Translations under genes and position numbers: made by a program
The notes under the pieces: model-generated
Told to the model about the DNA's origin: nothing
What the model saw: only the letters and a program-made list of their open reading frames with translations
The model's database searches: none
Source: Trebouxia sp. TZW2008
Taxonomy: Eukaryota > Chlorophyta > Trebouxiophyceae > Trebouxiales > Trebouxiaceae
Assembly: GCA_002118135.1 (NCBI GenBank)
Contig: BDIU01000265.1
Coordinates: 101,472 to 165,471, forward strand
Direction of reading: 5' to 3'
DNA: 64,000 bases
Shown here: in pieces, positions 1 through 9,636 of the stretch
Layout: each line of letters begins with the position of its first letter
Position numbering within the stretch: position 1 is the first letter of the stretch

Positions 1-246
1 CCTGCGCAGCATGCACAGCAGCTGCTCGACTGAGTCATAGCAGCACTTGGCTTCACGCCTAGGCCCGTGTGTATTGTACTGTCCCGTGTCGACCCGTGCG
101 TTGCGGCGACAATGTCGCTCGATGCCGGGTGAAGCACACAATTCACAAGGCAGTATCAGTTGGACTGATCTCTGCAAGTATAGCAGCTAACGGCTGATCT
201 GGACATCTTTGTGGTGCAAGTAGTCCTCTCTTGCGCCATACAGCTC
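1..246 (+). promoter_or_regulatory. CpG-rich 5' region of the VOC gene
   Basis: The stretch before the first in-frame ATG at 247 is rich in CG dinucleotides, unlike the CpG-poor gene body that follows. A short upstream reading frame begins with the ATG at 112 and stops within seven codons. I see no clear TATA box. Promoter or 5' UTR role is inferred from position and composition only. Confidence 0.4.
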
Positions 247-2147
247 ATGTTCAACGCCTTGTGTTCCGGTCACAACGCTCAATTGACATCACTGCGCGGC
301 GCAGCATCCACATCGCTAGTTCCTAGGCGCCCGACTGGACGGCGAGCGTGCGCTGTCGCAGCTGCACAGCACGATCAGGACCAGCATAAGCGCATTCAGG
401 AGAAACAGACCTACCTAGGGTGCGCAAGCGGCGCTCAGCAAAGACGCGTAATGGGTCAAATGCAGTTCCGAACGTTTGGTCTTTGCTGCAGAGAGGTTTA
501 CTGGCAGATCGAGCCGGTCAAGCAGGCTCAGAAAGCCGATTGGAGACAGGAAGCACATGTACATGAGGCGCCTAAGATTACTCTACAGAGCCTCAATCAT
601 GCGGCACTCGAGGCAGCTGACACCCAGAGCTTGACTAACTTTTACGCCAGGGTGTTGGGATTTGAACAGATGGGCCGTCCTGATTTCCCGTTTGGTGGAG
701 CCTGGCTGCAAGGCGCTGGCCTCCTGTTGCATATCATTGATCAGGATCCATCTGTGCCTAGGCAGATGCAGTCATGGAAGGTACAATGCTGCAGCAGCTG
801 CAATTCTGGAGCTCTTGCAAACCTGTTCCCTTCATACTGCTTAGCAGTACTGTTCTGCCAATGCAGCGTCATTGATCAGGCCCTGTGTATGTCAAATCAT
901 TTGCAGCCATGAAAGCTGCAATGCAATGCAACTACTACTGCTGCTGCTGCTGCTGATGCTGCTGTTGCTGCTGTTGCTGCTGCTGCTGTTGCTGCTGGCG
1001 CTGATGCTCATGCCCTTGCTCATGCTCCTGATTATGCCGCATCTGCCCTTCTCAAGTACTTGCAAACCTGTTCTCCTGACTTTGCACAGCATCATTGTAG
1101 CTACACTGAAATTTGCTGCAATTCTTGCTGCACATGCAGGACAAGTTTGCAGAAGAGCCTGAGACTTGGTACATCAGACGTGCAAACCACTTAGGTGAGT
1201 TGTGTACGCATTGACACACCCCAATAGCCATAGTCGTGCATGGTGCATCATTCAAAATTTGCTGACTTTTCAGGCTCTCAAGTCACTTGAGCATGAGAGC
1301 ATTTGCGACACAGCCCATGCAACTTCTGTTTGGTCAGAAGTTTAATCAATGCTGACAGTCTGACAGTGCTTGGCTTATCTTCAATTTCACAAGCTTACTA
1401 AACACCTGAGGCATTTCTGGCTACCCTTCAGCCTTCATGCAAAAAGCAGATACTGCCATGACTGCATAAGTGTCGCTCACTGTTCAATGGCAACTTTGTC
1501 CTTGCTCGAACTGAGCGTTGAGTAAACATTTGCTGCAGCTTTTGAAGTTGAGAACGCAGAAGCGATGGAAGCCCGTCTTGCATTTTTTGGGATTGAATAC
1601 ACCAAGGTAGTGATACCGGGCACAGACGCCTTTCAGCTCTTCTTCTTTGACCCTGAAGGGTAAGAACTGCAGCTGTACGCCTGTACGGTCTGGTACTGTC
1701 TGTCATCAAGCTGCGTTGAAAGTTGAAAGAACAGCGTTTTCTTGGTTGTGCTGCTAGAGCAAGGCTGCTTTGCATGTCAGTGCAATGACAGGTGACTCTT
1801 GAGATTCGATGGTCATCTGGGCAATATGTCATCTTTGTGTTGGCAGGGAACTGACTTGATGCACATTTGGGCATGACAGCATCTGCAATACATGTACTGG
1901 CAATTGACTTTGACATAGCAGATTGGGCTCCTGCTACTCACAGTAGCTCCCTTTGTGACGCCTAACGGCATAGTGGTTTCTTTGCCTTTTCCTTTTTGGG
2001 CAAATTGTGAAGTTTGCATGCATAATGGCTAAACGGCCCTGCAGGAATGGTGTTGAAGTCGGTTGCGATTACAAAAAGGTGGCAGAGATGTTGAAAGCCA
2101 GATCAGGCAAGCAAACAGGCGATAAGCCAACTGCAGTTTCACCCTGA
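247..2147 (+). CDS. glyoxalase/VOC-fold (GLYI-like) protein
   Basis: Predicted small metalloenzyme of the vicinal-oxygen-chelate superfamily, related to plant glyoxalase-I-like proteins; the substrate cannot be told from sequence. Coding exons 247-780, 1140-1194, 1539-1659 and 2045-2147 join in frame through GT-AG introns to give 270 residues. The VOC domain shows NHAALEAADTQSLTNFYARV, then GGAW, RANHLAFEVEN at the second half, and FFFDPEGNGVEVGCDY at the end. The first His and the last Glu match the usual metal-ligand positions. About 110 residues precede the domain; the Arg/Ser/Ala-rich beginning could be an organelle transit peptide (inference). The ATG at 247 is the first in the open frame. 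Intron 1 contains a CTG-type triplet run and a decayed copy of the end of exon 1 near 868-925. Confidence 0.8.
920..1012. repeat. GCT/CTG triplet run in intron 1 of the VOC gene
   Basis: Imperfect tandem CTG/TTG/GCT triplets occupy about 90 bases inside the intron. They create poly-Leu and poly-Ser reading frames on the two strands that I do not regard as genes. Confidence 0.85.
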
Positions 2148-2939
2148 ATGTAGCAGCGCAGTTTACTTAGTTGCTGATTTGGAAGCAGATCCCCAAATCT
2201 GCACTAACAAGCAAGCTTTATAAAATCAAAGAGATCACATATGGTAGCAGCGCAATTTACAGAGGCAAGAAAATGGGCAACCAGCCAGCTGCTGTTTCCC
2301 CTCAGATGTCTTGGAGCAGGTTACATAAGCAAGGAAAGAGGCAACCAGCCAACTGCTATTTCACCCCGATCATCACATGGTAGGTCACATAGATATTAGT
2401 CAAGGTGTATGAGGCACCCATGGGGTCTGCCTACGACACTCAGCATCACTCTAGAGCTGATGCGCTTGGCGCTTGCCCCTTGGAATGAGTCATTGAAAAT
2501 TGTCAGTCATTACACATCATCAAAAGGAATGCATGTTCAAGCATGCATACAGACTCTGATGATATCATCGATCCTGCAATTATAGGCATCTATGCCCAGC
2601 ATTTTGTGCAGCAAATTTGCGACAACCTGTCAGTCACTGATAGGAGTCGTTGGCTGAACTGCTTTCAACACTGAGAACAAACGATCTTTCATATCCACGT
2701 TCTTGTACACTTGCGCAAGAGCTCAGCCAGCACGTCTCTGCAAGTGAAGCAGAGCTGTCTACGCCAGCTTTGCAGTTGTGTATGTTCATTATGCAATTAC
2801 ACTGTCCCTTCTCCTAGTCACAATCTGCTGACACTTCTCAGCTAGCGCAGGCTTTCACACTTCATAGCACATTACTGATGTCAAGATCTTGCTGAAGTCT
2901 AGGAGGTCACAGAAGGGGAGTCAGCTCGAATTTGAGGCC
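2148..2939. repeat. convergent 3' spacer with echoes of VOC exon 4
   Basis: Between the stop codons of the VOC gene (+) and RPP30 (-). Positions about 2160-2385 hold two decayed direct copies of the end of VOC exon 4: the motif AACCAGCCAGCTGCTGTTTC and a sister near 2341-2375 match the exon end at 2110-2142. From about 2400 to 2939 I see no recognisable gene, only TG/CA-rich sequence. Confidence 0.6.
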
Positions 2940-5240
2940 TCATCGGCTCTTTCGTTTGCGGTGCTTGCTATTGCCAGCATTCTGCAAGCCTTGAGGTTGT
3001 GTTTTCAGCTTGCTGTTTGTTGGCTGCGCAGCCTCGCTAGACTGCCCTTGCTTGTCTGCTACTTCACCGCTCATGTCACCACCGGCTAGCTCAACACCCA
3101 TTGCATTTGTGCCGGCCTGTGCTTGCGCTGTGTCAATCTCTGTCTCAAGGATGACAGCACCTTTATAAGCTTTCCTGGCCTTAGCATGTGCCAGCACAGC
3201 ATCACAGTTCCTGGATACTGCAGCCTGCACGTAAGAGTTGCAGGTAAGCATTGCAGAGCAGGCCATTGCAAGAAACAAAAAAGCAATCCCATGTCATTAA
3301 GAGGTCGTGATGGGAGCCTCTGTGAGCAGAAGCAGCCTGCGAGCCGTTGCAGTCACAGGGACATGCAAGCAGCACTTGGTCTTGCATGCTGTAGTGCATC
3401 ACCTGCCATCACAACACAGGCTGATTTCAGATCAACACTGCCATTGAGACTGCCACACATGCTGCCTGTTGTCAAGACGTAGTTCTTGCCGGCCATGCAG
3501 CCTTGTGTCCATGGACATGATTGTCAGACACACATGTCTCCACACAAGACATGTAGTATGACGGCGTGTGCCTAGCAGTGAATGCTTGTAACGGGTCGAT
3601 AGCCTAGGAAGGCGCTCGTTGACACTTAGTGCACAACCCTTTTGTTACAATGATGAGCGTCTCATGCATACAAGCAGTGATGTTGTTGCAAATGCCAATT
3701 TGCCTGTGCCGGTTCTGTCCACATTACTTGCAGAGATGGCTATCAACAGGAAAAAGCAGAGGCACACAAACTCTAGAAAAAGGGTGACAAGACAAGGGAT
3801 CTGAGCATACCTTTGCGTCCTGTTCAGACAAGCCAAAGAGCGTGGCCAGATTGATCACATCATACGGGCCTCGTAGCTCAAACGCCGACCGGGCTCCGCT
3901 ACTAATGATGACCCCTTTGCCCCTGGTCGCTCTTGTTAGCGCCAGTGCGTTGGTGAAGACATTCCGCCTTGCTGTCTCTTCACGCAGAGCAGGAGCATAC
4001 AATATCTGCAATGCATTGCCAGAAATACATCTGATATACAGCAAAGGAGCATACAACATCTGGAGTTTGTTTCCTGAGTCATGCAACAGGTAACACAGCA
4101 GCATGTGGTGTCTTCAGTTGGCGCGAGCCATGCAGCTGCGAAACATGCAGAGTGTGAAATATGCAGGTACGAAACACGCAGGTGCCAAGCATGCAGTTTT
4201 CCTGTATATAGCATGCAGGAATGTATAAACTTGGCTTGGCTGCATAAGTGCAGCCAGTATTGTCCATTGGTGATGTGAATACCACGGATCAGTTGGGCAT
4301 GAGAGATTGTGCGGCACAATTCACACTCAAGCTGATGCACATGCTGCCATTTATTACTTCTGACCTCAAAGAAGATGCCACGCTTGATGGCAGCTTGCAG
4401 TGGTCCAGACTTCAGCCTGAATGGAAGCCGTTTTGCCAAATCAAATGTGATGATATCAACCTCTAGTGATGTGCATGCCTGCCATATACAATTGATCAAT
4501 CAGTTGGGTAGGTATATTGTCTACGCAGCGGCATGCTGTGCAAATTGCTGTACTCAACTCAGTTGAAAATAACTATTGGCTTGACAGCAGCTTTGCTACA
4601 GTCAGTGGCGCTTATAAGGGCACTCAATGCAAGGGCGTTCTTGGCGCAATGACAATGCAGTTGGGAACGTGTCATTATAAATTGATTGTATCAGTGCCTC
4701 TGAGTAAGGACACTTTGTTCTAAGGACATGTCGCTTTATACCCAAAGCAGGTTTTTCAAGGAAATATCACTGTACTTGCCTGCTGCAGTACCCTCTCAGA
4801 CAAGGGCTGGACAGCAAGCAAGTCATAGCTTGCTGCCGCTGGATGAGTGCCTGTGAAAGCTTGGGAAGCAGCACTCGGATCCTCTGTTGCCAATGTCAGC
4901 CTTGTCAGCTGCGACAATGTTGGCTGCCTTCTGAGATTCACTGGCAGGCTCTGCTGCATGCGCAATGCGTCTTGGAGATTGGACTGCAAGCTTGCAAGGT
5001 TCAATGGCTGCATACTGCATCTTTGGCAATGCACACGCGTTTGAGTTCGCGTTCCTTGGGATGCTCGATTCCACATGTGTACTGCGGTCGTCACACGTAC
5101 CCGTCCCGGTCGTTCAGATTATCAGAGACCTCCTGAGTCACCGCAAAAATGTCGATGTTCAGCTTGCAAGCCATGCTCAGTCTCTCTCGGTGCGTCAGTG
5201 CGTTCGGTTCTTGCCAACCGAGGTTCAGGTCGTAGAACAT
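2940..5240 (-). CDS. RPP30: ribonuclease P/MRP protein subunit p30 (RPP30)
   Basis: Protein subunit of nuclear RNase P/MRP, which matures tRNA 5' ends and rRNA; TIM-barrel-like fold. Exons in transcript order: 5240-5101, 5020-4780, 4478-4365, 4005-3811, 3224-2940, all phase-consistent, 324 residues. Family landmarks: N-terminal MFYDLNL, then LTRLTLATEDP, ACTSLEVDIITFDLAKRLPF, AIKRGIFFE, GVIISSGA, RGPYDVINLATLFGLSEQDA and AAVSRNCDAVLAHAKAR. The C-terminal ~60 residues are a Gln/Lys-rich tail unlike the core. Intron 2 begins with GC rather than GT (CAG|GCAAGT at 4780/4779). It also carries a relic of an inverted-repeat element. Intron 3 contains a partial copy of exon 4's acceptor end near 4029-4058. 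The start codon is shared by alignment with plant homologues. It is transcribed away from the gene at 5656. Confidence 0.93.
4599..4750. mobile_element. relic of the TA-flanked inverted-repeat element family
   Basis: Starts TA|CAGTCAGTGGCGCTTATAAG and contains internal pieces (CTCTGAGTAAGGACAC, CCAAAGCAGG) shared with the better copies at 11377 and 48809. The right terminus is not recognisable, so this is probably an old truncated copy. It lies in RPP30 intron 2. Confidence 0.4.
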
Positions 5241-5655
5241 CTGATCCTGTGCACGACCGGGCTTCTGGATCAGTCAGACAGCGCTGGCGCTGTTGGGAGC
5301 TGTTGCTATGCATGCAAGGCAGGCCGATCCACTGCTGACATCAGATGCTGCCAACAGCAGATTGAACTCTCGTGTCTGCAAGCAAAGAGGGTGCGGCATG
5401 CAAACCTGTGCATATGACTGTGCAGGTTTGATCATTCTTTCTGCAATTGTCACAGGCAGCATGACTGCTGAGGGGCAGTCAGGTAGTCATGATTAGTCAC
5501 ACTGGAAAGCCCGGGAAAGGGTCTGCGAAACGCAGCGAAGTGATCAGAGCACTGCTTTCAGCGCTTCACCCACCGAAGAGGCGAAATTGCAATCAATGCA
5601 GCAGACAAATGCCACGACTTCCGTCCGCGAATCTTGACAGGGTAAAGCTGCCAGC
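5241..5655. promoter_or_regulatory. divergent intergenic region, RPP30 / 182-aa gene
   Basis: A 415-bp space between two start codons on opposite strands. The part close to the starts has many CG dinucleotides. It is likely a shared bidirectional promoter (inference); I see no decisive TATA box. Confidence 0.45.
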
Positions 5656-7434
5656 ATGACGAGCAGTCACAAGCAGTCAGAGGAAGCGCTTGCAGCTGCG
5701 TTGAAAGCTGGTCAAGGACTCGGTCTCAAGCTGTTCAGGACGCAAACCAGAATTGTTGACGTCTATCTCGAGCCTGAAGAACAGCTAGTGTACCAAATGG
5801 GCAGGTATTCTCGCGCCGGCTGCACGCGATAGCGACAACGACAGCAACGAAACGCACTGCACTTGAGCACTGTCTATAGTCTTGCCAGCAAGATCGCCCT
5901 GACAATCCTTCAATGACTTGATCAAGTCATCTGCATCTGGCTTCTGCATTCAGGACCCAGCTGCACTTGTGTAGCAGATCCTTTTCAGCTGGCAGCACAA
6001 AGAGGTCAACACTGTACATCCTTTGCGTGAGAAGGTAAGACACAGGACACTGCAGATCTATATGCAACACCAGCTGCTCCCCTTTGCGCTTCACTCGTTT
6101 CAAAGCTCATTGCTGGCCAGCCCTATATGTTGCAGCGAGATGGGTAGCAAAGGCACGGTCGAGCTCATCGGCCAGAAAGACTGTCCAAACACAACCTTGA
6201 GTACTTGCTGATCTTGCTGCAAATCTGACACTTTAAACTTTGCAATATGTTGACGCTTACCAGTATTTTGACACTTGAGACTGTAAAGTATCTCTGCTCT
6301 GCATGGAAGGCTGCAGGCCACATGCTGATGACAGCATGTGTTGTTGAACATGCGCACAGCAGCTGCATCTCAGGACCGCCAGTACAGCAGAATGCTGTGC
6401 AAGCTGTACAGCCCATTGCCCATGTTACATTGAAACTCAAACCGTAGAACAGTATGCAGAGAAAGTCTTCTTCTGCTTGATTGCTTGTGAAACTACATCT
6501 TGCATGCCTTGTGTTGACCAGATGTGATGACGTCCATTGGCGACATCACCAGCAATGTGTATGCACAACTGATTTGCCATTGCTTGCTCTTTGGCCTGAT
6601 CATGCTTCTAGCCATCTTTACTGCTGTTGTGCAAACCACCCTTGCATGACTTTTGGTGCCACAATGACTCGACCCCGCAAGGTATGCAGTTGCACTGTAC
6701 CAGTTTCCCCCCCTCCCCCACCCTCAAACCCCCCACCAGGAGGTTGTCAACCCCACATGGTTGATGAAATTGACAGGTTGATGATGTAGCATCTCAGTAA
6801 CTTGGGCAACACTGTCACAAGCCAGACTTCATTCTGACAGCATCAACTTTGTTCTGTAGGGAGGGCTTCGAACAAAGAGAGGGCATATATGGTATTTCGG
6901 GCAGCAAACGGTGGTTCTTCACCTTTGGTGGTCAAGAGTATGTGTGGACAACCAAAAAAAAATTCACAGGAGACACAATGGCTTGCCACGAAACTGATGG
7001 CGAACAAGTTGCGTGGTATACAACCAAAATGTGGCCTAGAAAGCTGCAGGGCATACTCAAAACTATGCCGAAGGTAGGGCTTCTTGGAAACAAGAAGAAC
7101 AGGAAAGCCTATGCTGTCAGGCATCATAATGGGAGTCTTTGTCAGTGAATTTTGAGGTTGTTGATGCTGCTGCTTGACGTCTGCATCATGTTCAGATCTT
7201 GCACCTGTAGCATCAAGCAGCAGCATCAACATCTGATCTGAACATGATGCAGATGCTAGTAAGCAGCATCTTTGCACATAGAGATTTTGTTATTATTGGT
7301 GATGATGATGATGCTGATGCTTGATGCTGCAGGTGCAAGACCTGAACATGGTACACACGCTGCTTGGTAGCATCTTCGCATACAGGCAGTATGTTGACGG
7401 ACTACACAGGGACTCGGGCCCAATGGCGCATTAG
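5656..7434 (+). CDS. uncharacterised ~182-aa protein
   Basis: I do not recognise this family. Proposed exons 5656-5804, 5989-6034, 6106-6143, 6860-7073 and 7333-7434 keep frame throughout. Exons 1, 4 and 5 are well supported; the two short middle exons are chosen because phase fits and both have usable splice sites. The protein begins MTSSHKQSEEALAAALKAGQ, continues with a beta-rich stretch (TRIVDVYLEPEEQLVYQMG), and has an aromatic-rich core (GISGSKRWFFTFGGQEYVW, then KMWPRKLQGILKTMP) and ends TLLGSIFAYRQYVDGLHRDS. The alternation of short hydrophobic strands recalls tubby/LURP-one-like beta-barrel domains, but this is only an impression. No signal peptide or membrane segment. It is divergent from RPP30. 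Its last exon is the first unit of a ~50-bp minisatellite. Confidence 0.6.
7155..7340. repeat. nested inverted copies around a splice acceptor
   Basis: Inside the last intron of the 182-aa gene. GTTGATGCTGCTGCTTGA at 7158 pairs with TCAAGCAGCAGCATCAAC at 7212, and CTGCATCATGTTCAGATC pairs with GATCTGAACATGATGCAG. TTGCACCTGTAGCATCAAGC at 7199 is an inverted copy of the real acceptor region at 7318-7338. Confidence 0.6.
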
Positions 7435-7710
7435 CAAAGATGTTGATGGGTGACTCATGAAGAATTCGGGCCTAACAGCGCACAAGCAAAGGTTTTGACA
7501 GCTCACACAGGCATTCTGGCCCAACGGCGCTTTAGCCAAGGTTTCAAGAGTTACAGAGAGACTCAGGCCCATGGCGCGTTAGCCAAGATGTTGAAGGGCC
7601 ATACAGGAATTCAGAATTAATGGCGCATCAGTCAGAATTTTGAAGAAATGCGCATAAATTCAGGCCCAACGGTGCATTCGCCAAGATGTTGAAGAGTTGC
7701 ACAGGGAGAA
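7392..7710. repeat. ~50-bp minisatellite seeded by the terminal exon
   Basis: About six imperfect direct units, each with the core GGGCCCAATGGCGCATTAGC and a TGTTGAAGG spacer. The first unit is the coding end and stop codon of the gene ending at 7434; later units are its 3' flank. Unit length is 49-52 bp. Confidence 0.8.
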
Positions 7711-7879
7711 GAAGGCTCACTAGCAAAGCTATTGCAAGTGATCAGTTTGTTGAGCTTGTCATAGGCGTTCTGTTGATGGACCGCACAGGGATTTGGGACC
7801 AATGGCTCAATAGCAGAGGTGTTGCAAATGATCCATTTGTCGCGGTTGCATTACTTGACTTGAGACCTGCTTGGCTGAA

Positions 7880-8095
7880 GCTCATCTCAGCTGCTCAGCT
7901 CAGTTCTGCTCAGCTCAGGTCTGCTCAGGTCTGCTCAGCTCAGCTCAGGCTCACCTCATCTGCTCAACTCAGGGTCTTCTCAGCTGCAGCTCAGCTCCAG
8001 CTCAGCTCAAGCTCATCTCGGCTGCTCAGCTCAAGCTCATCTTGGCTGCTCAGCTCAGGTCTGCTCAGCTCAGGTCAGCTTGGCTCAGAAATGCC
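7880..8095. repeat. GCTCAGCTCAGGTCT-type satellite
   Basis: Short units built from GCTCA/GCTCAG in tandem for about 210 bp. Reading frames through it translate to Ser/Leu/Gln-rich nonsense and are not genes. Confidence 0.85.
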
Positions 8096-9465
8096 GTGAC
8101 CCAGAACACATGCTCACTTTGATTGTGTTGGGTATATCGCGTCGTTGTGTCTCTGAATCAGTCATAAACTGGTGATCACTCTCCATGGGGTGATTGTCAT
8201 TTTGTGAGTGACCTGAATATGGCTGTTACTTGCACCCAGCACTTAAAATCTACTCTATGTTGATCATTCAGCTTGCTTGGACCAAGTTAGATTTTGTTGA
8301 CAACAAAACAAGCACATGACACCTTTGATCCATGCATTATTGAAGCAGTTGTTTTTTGAAGAGGATCGTGTTTGCAATTCGCGACATCAGGTATTACTTT
8401 GTCACCAGCTGGTGTGATGCGCTCACCATATTTCTGGGTGGCAAGTTTATACCTACTTGAATGCTCATTGTGTGATGCTGCATGCGTGCGCGCAGCTTTG
8501 CTGCATGTGTAGGGATGAATAAATGTATTTGTTTGTACACCTGTTTTGGTGATTGGTAGTTGTGAGCTTGCTGATTTTGGAGCGGCACTCGTGAAGTGCC
8601 TTTTATCACACAGGCTTATGCTACACTGTTTCCTTTTCCCTTCTTGATTGTGATGGTAAATAGCTTTCTGAGGTCAAGCGTTTTACTGTTAACAGTACGA
8701 CCAGCAACCAAAGGAGCACAGGTGACCAGCATATTGCAGGTTCTTGCATCTTTTATGATTGAACCTTGTTGGGGGTTTTGTCAGCTGTGCACAGGCTAGA
8801 GTTGACATGAATGGGGTCCTCTGTCCCTTATGAGGCAAGCTGACGTTGCAGATCATCTCATTTTTGCACGCGTGAATTACTCAGATTGTCCTGTAACTGG
8901 TGAAAGTGCGGAATGTGTTGCTGTAAAGAGATCTAACGTATCTTTCGTCCCGGTCCAGAAAGCCGCCTTATGATCAGATTCAATTACAAGCTGAGCCTTG
9001 CAATTTGCAACAAATGGCTAACCTCATGAGAAATTCACAGGTCAGTTGAAGCTGTTTTTACTACCGTTCAGGACTTGCAACGATCTCAGAATCTGTCAGA
9101 ACAGAAACGAGCGAACAACAAGGGCATTGCACAGGTACATAAAACCCCCAACAGTCGCTTCCTCAGGCAAAAGCACAGCACAAACGCATCACACATCACT
9201 GTAATCAGATGAGCATCAAATGACAACAAATCGAGAAGATGCAATTGCAGCAAAACGAAACATGTCAAAATGAAATGGTCGGCATTGCAAGCTCAGCCAC
9301 CCTATAAGTGATCGTGTACGAACATACAGGTGTAGTGGCCACATGCCAACGTTACCAATATGCCAACATTAATGCACATATGCAAGCCTGTGAAATGACA
9401 ATCTGCTGAAGCCTGTGCAGGCCAAACAATGGCAAACACAAGCTTGCCAATTCAAGTATACGTTT
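8096..9465. other. 3' spacer without recognisable gene
   Basis: Between the end of the 182-aa gene and the end of the DUF1338 gene. It has no frame with family resemblance and no phase-consistent splice chain. Sequence is moderately AT-rich. I see nothing further here. Confidence 0.5.
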
Positions 9466-9469
9466 GGAG

Positions 9470-9632
9470 CTCAAGGCCCTGATGCAGGCTTGAACTGCCC
9501 AGTCTGACTGTCCATTTGATGGATTTTCCCGTAAGCAATCCATGCCATGATGCAGGCTGTCATGATTTTACAGCCTCAAGGGGCTTGAACTGCCCAGTCT
9601 CACTGTCCATTTGGTGGTCTTTCTCATAAACT
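9470..9632 (-). repeat. two echoes of DUF1338 terminal exon
   Basis: On the minus strand two copies of the last exon's end follow the true stop. They read KDHQMDSETGQFKPLEAVKS-stop and KIHQMDSQTGQFKPASGP, against KDHQMDIETGQFKPTETIKA in the gene. Their spacing is about 85-110 bp. They lie beyond the stop and are probably 3' UTR or flank. Confidence 0.8.
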
Positions 9633-9636
9633 ACTA

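Noticed and set aside
872..1162. Poly-Leu frame (+) and poly-Ser frame (-)
   Set aside because: Products of a CTG/GCT triplet run in an intron.
6481..6660. Possible membrane-helix frame near 6529-6654 (ICHCLLFGLIMLLAIFTAVV)
   Set aside because: It ends in a stop and no phase-compatible splice sites connect it to the 182-aa gene; kept only as a note.
6700..6745. C-rich run with short Pro-rich frame
   Set aside because: Low-complexity intronic tract with no supporting splice chain.
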